NCBI GenBank assembly: GCA_027858795.1
Contig: JAQICF010000131.1
Coordinates: forward strand, 1 to 7,374
Length of the DNA: 7,374 bases
Origin: Candidatus Delongbacteria bacterium
GTDB lineage: Bacteria; Delongbacteria; UBA4055
Reading direction: 5' to 3'
A program made the translations under genes and the position numbers. Under the pieces are notes generated by a model that had not been told where the DNA came from, searched no databases, and worked only from the letters and a program-made list of their open reading frames with translations. Position 1 is the stretch's first letter. Every line of letters begins with the position of its first letter. Shown one piece after another: positions 1 through 5,494 of this stretch.

Positions 1-539
1 GTACCAAGATCTCTGAGCTTCTTTGGGCTTAGCTCACCGAACTTATTCAAACAAACAGCTATGAAAATCGCATTTTCTCTGTAAGCTGTAATAATTTTCT
101 TTCTCGTAGTACCACCAATGTTATAACTACCTGATCTGTTATCGATCTCCCGAATGATAGACATTCTCTTCTTCGTGCTTTTTCTGAATTCTCTATCAGT
201 AGGGTGGAAGAGGATATCAATTCTGGCTTTAGTCTTTAGAAAGGAAACGAGTATCAGACCGATCTCTAAGCGTTTAAGCAAATGACACATACCTTTCCAG
301 TTCCTTGTCTGTGATCGTTTCGTAGGTTTTACAATAGCAATGTAAACCGAATCAGCGAATTTCTGTCTTTGGACTGCCTGTATAAGAAGTGTAGCATTGA
401 ATGATTTCTTAAGTTCTATTGCAATTATTTCATCATCTTTCTGTGCAATGATATCAGTATGCTGAACTTCACTGTTGACAGTGTATCCATTATCGACTAA
501 GTAATGGTGTATCGGGTAGTATAAATCTGTTTCTTGCAT
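1..539 (-). CDS. DUF2161-family PD-(D/E)XK nuclease-like protein, 3' end cut by window edge
   Basis: The first 179 codons are open and run off the left edge, so the C-terminus is missing. The protein starts MQETDLYYPIHHYL and has the layout I know from the DUF2161 family of putative PD-(D/E)XK phosphodiesterases: an N-terminal helix, then a nuclease-like core with D29 and the pair E42-x-K44 (strand IIAIELKKS), followed by a helix with Q57 and R58. Further family-like blocks are the basic stretch KPTKRSQTR (71-79), CHLLKRLEIGLILV (85-98), and SYNIGGTTRKKIITAYRENA (138-157). The ATG at 539 is the first start after an in-frame TAG at 545-543; no strong Shine-Dalgarno is visible. The gene follows the Cys/His gene by 32 bases, so the two are probably cotranscribed. 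The substrate is unknown; nuclease activity is inferred from the fold signature only. Confidence 0.8.
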   Translation of the reverse strand, partial: MQETDLYYPIHHYLVDNGYTVNSEVQHTDIIAQKDDEIIAIELKKSFNATLLIQAVQRQKFADSVYIAIVKPTKRSQTRNWKGMCHLLKRLEIGLILVSFLKTKARIDILFHPTDREFRKSTKKRMSIIREIDNRSGSYNIGGTTRKKIITAYRENAIFIAVCLNKFGELSPKKLRDLG

Positions 540-571
540 TATCTAGCATCTCATGATAGAATTTTATAAGT

Positions 572-1021
572 TTAATCTTTCGTAAAATAATTTAAGATCT
601 TAGTATTTATTTCAATTTTCATATTTAACTTAAGATTATCAAGATTCTTCTTTATTCGTATGTTTTTATAGAACATCATTTCCCAGGTTGATATAGCCCT
701 AGCTTTCTTTGATAAGGAAACAATCTTTTCAGTTAAAGTAATATTAATGTCTTCCTCTAATGCATTCATAGCTTTTTGGAAATGATCAGTTTTTATATCA
801 AGAAATTTCGTAAGGCAGCATCTTCCAACTTTTACGACTGTTCCATTTTTCTTATTTACGATTTCACAAATTTTCTTAATAGGGAAGTGCCCGCAAAGGC
901 ATTTTTGAGGTTCATTAGAGATTGAGATCTCAAATATCTCCCATTCTTTTTTTGCAGATTCCCAATCCGTGGAAGTGCTACAATTTATTATTTTGGATAT
1001 TAATATTTCTTCGTTACTCAT
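572..1021 (-). CDS. small Cys/His-rich putative zinc-binding protein
   Basis: A 149-residue protein from ATG at 1021 (an in-frame GTG at 1027 would add two residues). I chose 1021 because it makes a typical ATGA overlap with the stop codon of the upstream membrane-protein gene and has AGGTGG just before it. Residues about 39-73 hold the pattern C-x-C-G-H (C41, C43, H45), then C52, N-x-x-N-G, and V-G-x-C-C (C68, C69) followed by KFL. From memory, this C-x-C-G-H ... N-G ... V-G-x-x-C layout recurs in small phage and bacterial proteins of unknown function and fits a treble-clef-like zinc site; that is inference. The C-terminal half (about 80-149) is helical, charged and lysine-rich. No signal peptide or membrane segment is present, so it is likely cytoplasmic. 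Translational coupling suggests co-expression with the membrane protein upstream and the nuclease-like protein downstream. Confidence 0.75.
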   Translation of the reverse strand: MSNEEILISKIINCSTSTDWESAKKEWEIFEISISNEPQKCLCGHFPIKKICEIVNKKNGTVVKVGRCCLTKFLDIKTDHFQKAMNALEEDINITLTEKIVSLSKKARAISTWEMMFYKNIRIKKNLDNLKLNMKIEINTKILNYFTKD

Positions 1022-1413
1022 CGCCACCTGACTTCGCCTTTTACACCTTCTTTATGTTCAACAATTACAAGGCTGTCAGTGATCGTGCATTTATAATCTT
1101 CGGGAAGTTCAATAAAAGTATTTTCATCATAAATTACTTTATATCCGTAAATATATACATTATTTATAAATCCAAGTGATCCTGTTTGCATATAATAACT
1201 TCTTGAATATTCCGCTATCATTGAAGCTGTATTCTGAGCAACTATTTTAACCGGTAGGGAAGGAGTCGGTGTAAGAAGATTAAGAACTATTAGAAATGTT
1301 GCAAGACCGGAAACGAATTTTCCAATTGAAAATAGAACGATTTTCTTTTTTGAGATCATTTCCTCAGAAACTGATGGGCGTTCTTTAAAGTCTTCTTCAT
1401 TATATTCGTACAA
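1018..1413 (-). CDS. single-pass membrane protein, paralogue B (GEVRWR C-terminus)
   Basis: I do not recognise a named family. The 131-residue reading starts with TTG at 1413, preceded by AGGA. An ATG at 1359 (residue 19, MISKKK) would give an N-terminus much more like the neighbouring paralogue, so the start is uncertain. One hydrophobic segment (about 25-47) follows a basic KKK, then comes an outside domain of about 80 residues. The domain aligns without large gaps with the product of 1526-1891: an AEYSRSYYMQTGSLGF helix end, GYKVIYDE, YKCTITDSLVIVEHKEG and the same last six residues GEVRWR. A long N-terminal hydrophobic helix running into a small beta domain resembles pilin-like proteins, but there is no prepilin cleavage motif, so this is a loose structural guess. 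The stop overlaps the next gene as ATGA. Confidence 0.7.
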   Translation of the reverse strand: MYEYNEEDFKERPSVSEEMISKKKIVLFSIGKFVSGLATFLIVLNLLTPTPSLPVKIVAQNTASMIAEYSRSYYMQTGSLGFINNVYIYGYKVIYDENTFIELPEDYKCTITDSLVIVEHKEGVKGEVRWR

Positions 1414-1456
1414 ATTTTGTATTTCCTATCATTTATCTTTATTATAAATCGTTTTA

Positions 1457-1487
1457 GGTCGGACATAGGAGCCCGACCCTACGGTTT
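1457..1487. repeat. palindromic repeat element, GGTCGG type, copy 1
   Basis: A 6-bp inverted repeat, GGTCGG (1457-1462) with CCGACC (1473-1478), is followed by the tail CTACGGTTT (1479-1487). It closely resembles the element at 1919-1949: both read GGTCGGACA, then a variable centre, then CC(G/A)ACCCTACGGTTT. It lies 44 bases upstream of the start of paralogue B and downstream of the stop of paralogue A. No T-run follows it on the minus strand, so it is not an obvious terminator. Confidence 0.7.
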
Positions 1488-1525
1488 CTTTGCGTTATTT
1501 TCTTCAATCTTTTGATTTTCTTCTA

Positions 1526-1891
1526 TTATCTCCATCTTACTTCACCTTTGGAGCCATCTTTGTGTGTTACGACAACAGAGCTGTCAAGGATGGTGCAATT
1601 ATAACCTATTGGGGTTTTAAACTGATTATCTTTGTCAAATATGATCTTTTCACCTTCGAATCCGTATTTCTTACCTATGAAATCTATTGAATTTGTTTTC
1701 TTGTAATATGTATCTGCTGCTTGTGCAACAGTTGCTGCGAAATTTAAAGCTACTTTTTCCTTAGAAGCTTTTATGTAATTATCTCCCATAGCAGGAGGAA
1801 TGAACATTAAAGCAATAAATCCTAAAGCAAATAATGCTGCAATAGTCCATTTTATTCTGCTTAAATATTTTTTCTTTTGAAAACGTGTCAC
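1526..1891 (-). CDS. single-pass membrane protein, paralogue A (GEVRWR C-terminus)
   Basis: A 121-residue protein of no family I can name, starting with GTG at 1891 about 7 bases after a weak GGA Shine-Dalgarno; no ATG lies before the membrane segment. The N-terminus is strongly basic (RFQKKKYLSRIK), followed by one hydrophobic helix (about 15-35, WTIAALFALGFIALMF). This predicts a short cytoplasmic N-terminus and an outside domain of about 85 residues. The outside domain carries AATVAQAADTYYKKTNSIDF, GEKIIFDKD, GYNCTILDSSVVVTHKDG and GEVRWR, each matching the product of 1018-1413. The hydrophobic-helix-plus-small-beta-domain plan and the AQAADTYYKK-like helix end resemble divergent pilin-like proteins, but the GFxLxE prepilin peptidase motif is absent. 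It is separated from recG by a terminator-like hairpin, so it probably has its own promoter. Confidence 0.72.
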   Translation of the reverse strand: MTRFQKKKYLSRIKWTIAALFALGFIALMFIPPAMGDNYIKASKEKVALNFAATVAQAADTYYKKTNSIDFIGKKYGFEGEKIIFDKDNQFKTPIGYNCTILDSSVVVTHKDGSKGEVRWR

Positions 1892-1918
1892 TTTATTTTC
1901 CGTTTATATATCCCTTCC

Positions 1919-1949
1919 GGTCGGACACGTGGGTCCAACCCTACGGTTT
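1919..1949. repeat. palindromic repeat element, GGTCGG type, copy 2
   Basis: The arms GGTCGGAC (1919-1926) and GTCCAACC (1933-1940) enclose ACGTGG. The single mismatch (C1922 with A1937) becomes a permitted G-U pair in minus-strand RNA. The tail CTACGGTTT (1941-1949) is identical to copy 1. It lies 28 bases upstream of the GTG of paralogue A. Confidence 0.7.
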
Positions 1950-1960
1950 TGATTTTAACT

Positions 1961-1988
1961 CATACCTTATACTTTATACCTCATACCT
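1961..1988. repeat. short degenerate tandem repeat (TATACCT / CATACCT units)
   Basis: This 28-base stretch is built from near-copies of a seven-base word: CATACCT, TATACTT, TATACCT, CATACCT. It abuts the hairpin after recG. It is low-complexity DNA with no coding signal and no function visible in the sequence. Confidence 0.5.
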
Positions 1989-2014
1989 GTAAAAAAGTCA
2001 GTCGACTTTTTTAC
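1989..2014 (-). terminator. hairpin at the recG stop, probable bidirectional intrinsic terminator
   Basis: The perfect 11-bp arms GTAAAAAAGTC (1989-1999) and GACTTTTTTAC (2004-2014) enclose AGTC. The six-base A run on one arm and T run on the other give a U-tract on either strand, as in bidirectional terminators. The stem has few G-C pairs, so strength is uncertain. The recG stop codon (2013-2011) lies inside the right arm, which places the end of transcription right at the end of the gene. Confidence 0.7.
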
Positions 2015-4104
2015 GAGTAATCGAGGAATTTGATCTTATCTTCAAACCTCTTATTCATGTAATCTCTGAGATCTGGATAATTCTTTAGAATATTATCTTC
2101 AGCGATAAGTTTGAATGCGCTTTTTCTGGCTAAAACCATCAGCTTTGCATCATAGAGTAAACTTGCAAGCTTTAGTTCTGGCATTCCACTTTGCTTTTCC
2201 CCAAGGAATTCTCCAGGTCCTCTCAGCTTAAAATCTTCCTCAGATATCTTAAATCCATCAGTTGTGGAAACCATTACTTTTACTCTTTCAGTAGTATCCT
2301 CAGGTACTTTATTACCAACATGTAGTATGCAATACGATTGAGCAGAGCCACGACCGACACGACCTCTAAGCTGATGCAACTGAGACAACCCGAATCTTTC
2401 ACAATGCATGATAAGCATAACTGTGGCATTTGGAACATCAACACCAACTTCAACAACAGTAGTAGAAACTAAGATATCAATTTTCTTATCTTTGAATGCT
2501 TGCATAACTCCGTCTTTCTCATCATTCTTCATTTTACCGTGTAGCATAGCAACTTTTCTTTTCGGGAATTCTTCAGTTGATAAATATGTAAATCCTTCCT
2601 CAGCAGCCTGTATATCAAGTTTTTTACTTTTCTCTATCAAAGGATAAACTATATATGCCTGATGACCTTTAGCTACTTCATCATCAATGAATTTATAAAT
2701 TTTCAGCAGGTCATTCTCTGTTCTCTTAGCTGTCTTGATCGGTTTTCTTCCTTTAGGAAGTGTATCTATGATAGAAATGTCGAGATCACCATAAAGAGAT
2801 AAGGAAAGAGTTCTAGGGATCGGTGTCGCTGTCATAACGAGTAGATTTGGAGCTTCTTTGGCTTTTTCCATAAAAGCACCCCTTTGCATTACTCCAAAGC
2901 GATGCTGCTCGTCTATGACCACTAATCCGAGTTTGTGGAATTTTACATCTTTCTGAATTAAAGCATGAGTACCAATTATGATGTTACTAGTACCTGAAGC
3001 TATGTTAGAGATAATTTCTTCCTTCTGCTTCTTTTTCGTTTTTCCCTGCAATAGAGAAATATGCAGTCCGAGTTCTTCACAGAATTTATGAAAACCGAGA
3101 TAGTGTTGTTCAGCAAGGATCTCAGTAGGTGCCATAATCGCAGCTTGATAACCATTATCTATCATCATCAGCATTGATAATAAAGCTACAACAGTCTTAC
3201 CTGAACCAACATCACCCTGTAGCATTCTGTTCATCAGCTTATCACTTTTCAGGTCTTCATAGATCTCTCTGATAACTTTTTTTTGAGCTTCAGTAAGTTC
3301 GAAAGGCAATTTCTTGTAAACAGCTTTCAGAAGTTTGCCACTGCTCTTAATTTTATTCTTCTTAGGTATAAGCTTCACATTGGCTCTTCTTTTTGCCATG
3401 ATCAGCTGAAGATGGAATAATTCATCGAATTTTAGTCTTTTCAGCGCGATATTCTTTGAGACATCATCCTCAGGGAAATGTATTAAATTTATAGCTGTTT
3501 TAAGGTCGGGCAGGTTATGTTCTTTCAGGATATTCTGCGGAGTCAAATCCTCGATAAACTCTGAGAACTGATCCAATGCGTTCTTTATTATTTTACGGAA
3601 AGCTCTGCTGTCAAAACTATTCTTAGAAAGTTCGCCTGTAAGAGGGTAGAGGGGAATTATTCTTCCCTGATTAAGTGTAGTTGCACCTTTTTCATTGTCG
3701 ATCATTTCTAAAACAGGATGATCAATAGCCCAACCACCGAAAAATTTAGGAACACCTGAGATTATATATTCTTCACCGGGGATAAGTTTATTAGCGATCC
3801 ATTCTCCACCTCTGAACCAGTTACAGTTCAGTATGCCTGTATCATCTGAAAATGAAGCTTTTAATCTTGTCTGTCTGTTCCTTCCAGGTATTTTCATGGA
3901 TTCAAAACAGGTGGCTATCAAAGTTACTTCACCCATATCAGGTTTTATATCTCCGATCTTCTGAATAGTCTGCCTGTCAAGATGTCTTCTGGGATAATAG
4001 TGTAAAAGATCAGCAACAGAATAAATACCGACAGTGTTCAAAACTTGCTCTCGTTTAGGACCGATGTTACGAACTTCAGATATGGAGACTTTGTTTAGGT
4101 TCAT
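2011..4104 (-). CDS. recG: ATP-dependent DNA helicase RecG
   Basis: A 697-residue, full-length RecG: a double-strand DNA translocase that reverses stalled replication forks and processes Holliday junctions and D-loops. The N-terminus carries a helix-hairpin-like ISEVRNIGPKREQVLNTVGI (8-27). The wedge/OB-fold domain spans about 57-140. The helicase core shows LTEAQ (270-274), Walker A GDVGSGKT (297-304), APTEILAEQH (325-334), the DExH-type motif DEQH with RFG (398-404), TATPIPRT (425-432), STTVVEVGVDVPNA (547-560) and the arginine-finger motif LRGRVGRG (579-586). The C-terminal translocation (TRG) region TDGFKISEEDFKLRGPGEFL spans 615-634. All catalytic motifs look intact. The ATG at 4104 overlaps the TAA of the RhuM-type gene by one base (TAATG), and no Shine-Dalgarno is visible, so it is probably translated by coupling. 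An upstream accessory gene so tightly joined to recG is unusual. Confidence 0.97.
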   Translation of the reverse strand: MNLNKVSISEVRNIGPKREQVLNTVGIYSVADLLHYYPRRHLDRQTIQKIGDIKPDMGEVTLIATCFESMKIPGRNRQTRLKASFSDDTGILNCNWFRGGEWIANKLIPGEEYIISGVPKFFGGWAIDHPVLEMIDNEKGATTLNQGRIIPLYPLTGELSKNSFDSRAFRKIIKNALDQFSEFIEDLTPQNILKEHNLPDLKTAINLIHFPEDDVSKNIALKRLKFDELFHLQLIMAKRRANVKLIPKKNKIKSSGKLLKAVYKKLPFELTEAQKKVIREIYEDLKSDKLMNRMLQGDVGSGKTVVALLSMLMMIDNGYQAAIMAPTEILAEQHYLGFHKFCEELGLHISLLQGKTKKKQKEEIISNIASGTSNIIIGTHALIQKDVKFHKLGLVVIDEQHRFGVMQRGAFMEKAKEAPNLLVMTATPIPRTLSLSLYGDLDISIIDTLPKGRKPIKTAKRTENDLLKIYKFIDDEVAKGHQAYIVYPLIEKSKKLDIQAAEEGFTYLSTEEFPKRKVAMLHGKMKNDEKDGVMQAFKDKKIDILVSTTVVEVGVDVPNATVMLIMHCERFGLSQLHQLRGRVGRGSAQSYCILHVGNKVPEDTTERVKVMVSTTDGFKISEEDFKLRGPGEFLGEKQSGMPELKLASLLYDAKLMVLARKSAFKLIAEDNILKNYPDLRDYMNKRFEDKIKFLDYS

Positions 4105-5108
4105 TAATTAAGTTTTTTATTCTTTTCTATTTTATTCTTTATTTCTTCAATCTCTTTTATGTCTGCCTGATTAGCTTCATATATTTTTCTTTTACTATCA
4201 AACAGTTGGTAAATTTCTTTAACTTTTTTTTCCATCTGTGCATTGCTTATTGTACCAGTATCTTTGATGATTATTCTATCATTAGAATCTAATATTCTAT
4301 CTACATTTTCTCGCCAAAAATTCATTGTTATATCAATTCTATTTTTTACTCTTAATTCAGCTGTTTCTAAAAAGATCACAACTAGTCTATTAAGCGTATC
4401 AATTTCATCTTCATTAAGATAATTTTTTGCTGTAAATATATCTTGTTTGCGAACAATAGAGCCTTTCCAAGATGTTAAAGCCATATTTTTCTTATCTTCA
4501 TTTGCTCTTGAAACAATAATTTCGGCTGCGGTTTTATTTGTCACCGCATAAAGTAATTTGTTTTGTGTTTCTGCAAAAAACATTTGAGTTGCTTTATCTG
4601 TTTTATCATAATCACTGCTAAGTGCAAAGAGTTCTCGTACTTTTTGATAAAAGCGTTTTTCGGAAGAACGAATATCTCGTATTCGTTCCAATAGTTCATC
4701 AAAGTAGTCAGGTCTACCATCAGGATTCTTTAAACGCTCATCATCCATAACAAAGCCTTTAATCATATACTCTTTCAAGTTACGATTTGCCCATATTCTG
4801 AATTGTGTGCCTCGTTTACTTCGTACTCTAAAACCGATTGCTAAAATCATTTCTAAAGAGTAGAAAGCGACATTATACTCTTTGCCATCAGAAGCAGTAG
4901 TAAAGTAATTCTTTACAACTGAATCTTCTTCTAACTCCTTATCATTTAACACACTAGCAATATGTTGACCTATATTTTGTTTAGAGGTGGCAAAAAGTTC
5001 TGCAAGTTGATTTTGATTCATCCACACCATGCCATCTTTTGCATAAAGAGATACAGAGGCCTTGCCATCAGCAGTATTATATATAATTATGTTCTGTTGT
5101 TCTTTCAT
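4104..5108 (-). CDS. RhuM-family protein
   Basis: A 334-residue protein of the RhuM (virulence protein RhuM-like) family, named after a Salmonella pathogenicity-island gene. The biochemical role is not established; homologues are scattered on islands, often near restriction-modification or toxin-antitoxin genes. The N-terminal part contains the helix-turn-helix-like block VWMNQNQLAELFATSKQNIG (28-47), which suggests DNA binding. It is followed by the family hallmark AFYSLEMILAIGFRVRSKRG (81-100) and TQFRIWANRNLKEYMIKGFV (101-120). A predominantly helical middle carries RDIRSSEKRFYQKVRELF (144-161) and LTSWKGSIVRKQDIFTAKNY (211-230). The C-terminus (about 290-334) is charged and probably a coiled coil. 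Length is normal for the family and no frameshift is seen. The ATG at 5108 is preceded by AGAG and an A-rich leader. Its stop overlaps the recG start. Confidence 0.92.
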   Translation of the reverse strand: MKEQQNIIIYNTADGKASVSLYAKDGMVWMNQNQLAELFATSKQNIGQHIASVLNDKELEEDSVVKNYFTTASDGKEYNVAFYSLEMILAIGFRVRSKRGTQFRIWANRNLKEYMIKGFVMDDERLKNPDGRPDYFDELLERIRDIRSSEKRFYQKVRELFALSSDYDKTDKATQMFFAETQNKLLYAVTNKTAAEIIVSRANEDKKNMALTSWKGSIVRKQDIFTAKNYLNEDEIDTLNRLVVIFLETAELRVKNRIDITMNFWRENVDRILDSNDRIIIKDTGTISNAQMEKKVKEIYQLFDSKRKIYEANQADIKEIEEIKNKIEKNKKLN

Positions 5109-5216
5109 TTATTTTCTCTTTTTTTATTACATGAAATGTCTGTAAAACATAAGCTCAATTTATTAAAATTTTATAAAAATTACAATCAAATTATTTGACC
5201 AACTTATTTCTAATAT

Positions 5217-5247
5217 TACCGATCGGTATTATACCATTTGGTATAAT
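5217..5247. repeat. two abutting AT-rich palindromes
   Basis: TACCGATCGGTA (5217-5228) is a perfect 12-base palindrome. It shares its last base with a second one, 9-bp arms ATTATACCA (5228-5236) and TGGTATAAT (5239-5247) around TT. They lie 109-139 bases upstream of the RhuM-type start. They could be operator-like sites or simply part of the repeat cluster; the sequence does not decide. Confidence 0.55.
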
Positions 5248-5277
5248 CAAGATTATTCGTTGGGTTTTCGGATTTGT

Positions 5278-5305
5278 TGTAGGGGGTCGCCCAGCGGTCG
5301 ACCCC
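5278..5305. repeat. palindromic repeat element, GGGGTCG type
   Basis: The arms GGGGTCG (5283-5289) and CGACCCC (5299-5305) enclose nine bases. Read on the minus strand the stem is followed by CCTACAAC, a version of the CTAC(A/G)G tail of the other elements, so this copy points in the minus direction. Confidence 0.6.
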
Positions 5306-5319
5306 GTTGTTATGTTGCA

Positions 5320-5332
5320 CCGGTTATGCCGG
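5320..5332. repeat. small CCGG hairpin
   Basis: CCGG (5320-5323) and CCGG (5329-5332) enclose TTATG. The stem is only four base pairs and would not be notable alone; it is listed because it sits directly between two longer hairpins. Confidence 0.3.
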
Positions 5333-5333
5333 A

Positions 5334-5354
5334 CAAGGGGATCTGATCCCCTTG
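5334..5354. repeat. palindromic element, CAAGGGGAT type, copy 1
   Basis: The perfect 10-bp arms CAAGGGGATC (5334-5343) and GATCCCCTTG (5345-5354) surround one base. A second palindrome, TGTTGCAACA (5353-5362), begins in its last two bases. The stem is nearly the same as the element at 5464-5483, and TT follows in both. Confidence 0.7.
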
Positions 5355-5363
5355 TTGCAACAG

Positions 5364-5389
5364 AGACGTGATAAATCACGTCTTTACGG
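5364..5389. repeat. palindromic element, AGACGTGAT type
   Basis: The 9-bp arms AGACGTGAT (5364-5372) and ATCACGTCT (5375-5383) surround AA, followed by the tail TTACGGA. Short palindromes of the GAGACG...CGTCTC form are, from memory, widespread between genes in Bacteroidota and Cyanobacteria; I cannot verify this here. Confidence 0.65.
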
Positions 5390-5406
5390 ATTCGTTTTTC
5401 AACATT

Positions 5407-5435
5407 AAAAAAGGGGACGATAAGAAATCGTCCCC
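5407..5435 (-). terminator. GGGGACGAT hairpin with T-run: probable terminator of the exported-protein gene
   Basis: The 9-bp arms GGGGACGAT (5413-5421) and ATCGTCCCC (5427-5435) enclose AAGAA. On the minus strand the stem is followed at once by TTTTTT (5412-5407), the standard shape of an intrinsic terminator, 53 bases past the stop codon at 5488. On the plus strand the stem is followed by TACAGG, the tail shared with the other repeats. It is therefore a repeat element that also has terminator form. Its sister element is at 7332-7354. Confidence 0.75.
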
Positions 5436-5463
5436 TACAGGATGTATTGTGATTGGTCAATGC

Positions 5464-5494
5464 CAAGGGGATGAATCCCCTTGTTCACTACGGG
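5464..5494. repeat. palindromic element, CAAGGGGAT type, copy 2
   Basis: The 9-bp arms CAAGGGGAT (5464-5472) and ATCCCCTTG (5475-5483) surround GA, followed by TTCACTACGGGA. The CTACGGG tail (5488-5494) contains, on the minus strand, the TAG stop codon of the exported-protein gene, so the coding region ends inside this element. Confidence 0.7.

Larger units (their letters stand above)
5109..5487. other. 379-base gap between two genes, filled with palindromes
   Basis: I see no gene in this stretch. Bases 5109-5200 are AT-rich leader for the RhuM-type gene; no convincing -35/-10 pair can be chosen, and only a weak ACAT-GAA-ATGT dyad (5129-5139) is visible. From 5217 to 5483 there is an almost uninterrupted series of short palindromes, listed separately. 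A near-direct repeat of 15 bases, TATT(C/G)GTTGGGTTTT, flanks the main cluster at 5254-5268 and, inside the next gene, at 5505-5519. A minus-strand open frame at 5191-5466 only translates these repeats. Confidence 0.7.

Noticed and set aside
922..1179. Plus-strand open frame opposite the Cys/His gene and paralogue B, with a similar one at 1490-1690
   Set aside because: They resemble each other only because they lie antisense to the two paralogues; both are shadows.
1018..1891. Calling the two small membrane proteins type IV pilins
   Set aside because: The hydrophobic-helix plan is similar, but there is no prepilin peptidase motif (G/A followed by FxLxE) and no pilus genes nearby.
1961..1988. 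Possible direct-repeat regulatory sites (iterons) after recG
   Set aside because: The units are degenerate, AT-rich and lie in a terminator region; no replication gene is nearby.
2408..2647. Plus-strand open frame inside recG
   Set aside because: It is antisense to the conserved helicase motif region of recG.
4962..5198. Plus-strand open frame opposite the start of the RhuM-type gene
   Set aside because: It is antisense to a strongly supported gene, and its tail is AT-rich intergenic DNA.
5191..5466. Minus-strand 91-codon open frame across the hairpin cluster
   Set aside because: It translates palindromes and repeat DNA, has no ribosome site and no protein-like domain; its residues mirror the repeats.
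5217..5483. CRISPR array in the repeat-rich gap
   Set aside because: The repeats are different palindromes with irregular spacing, not one direct repeat with uniform spacers, and no cas gene is present.
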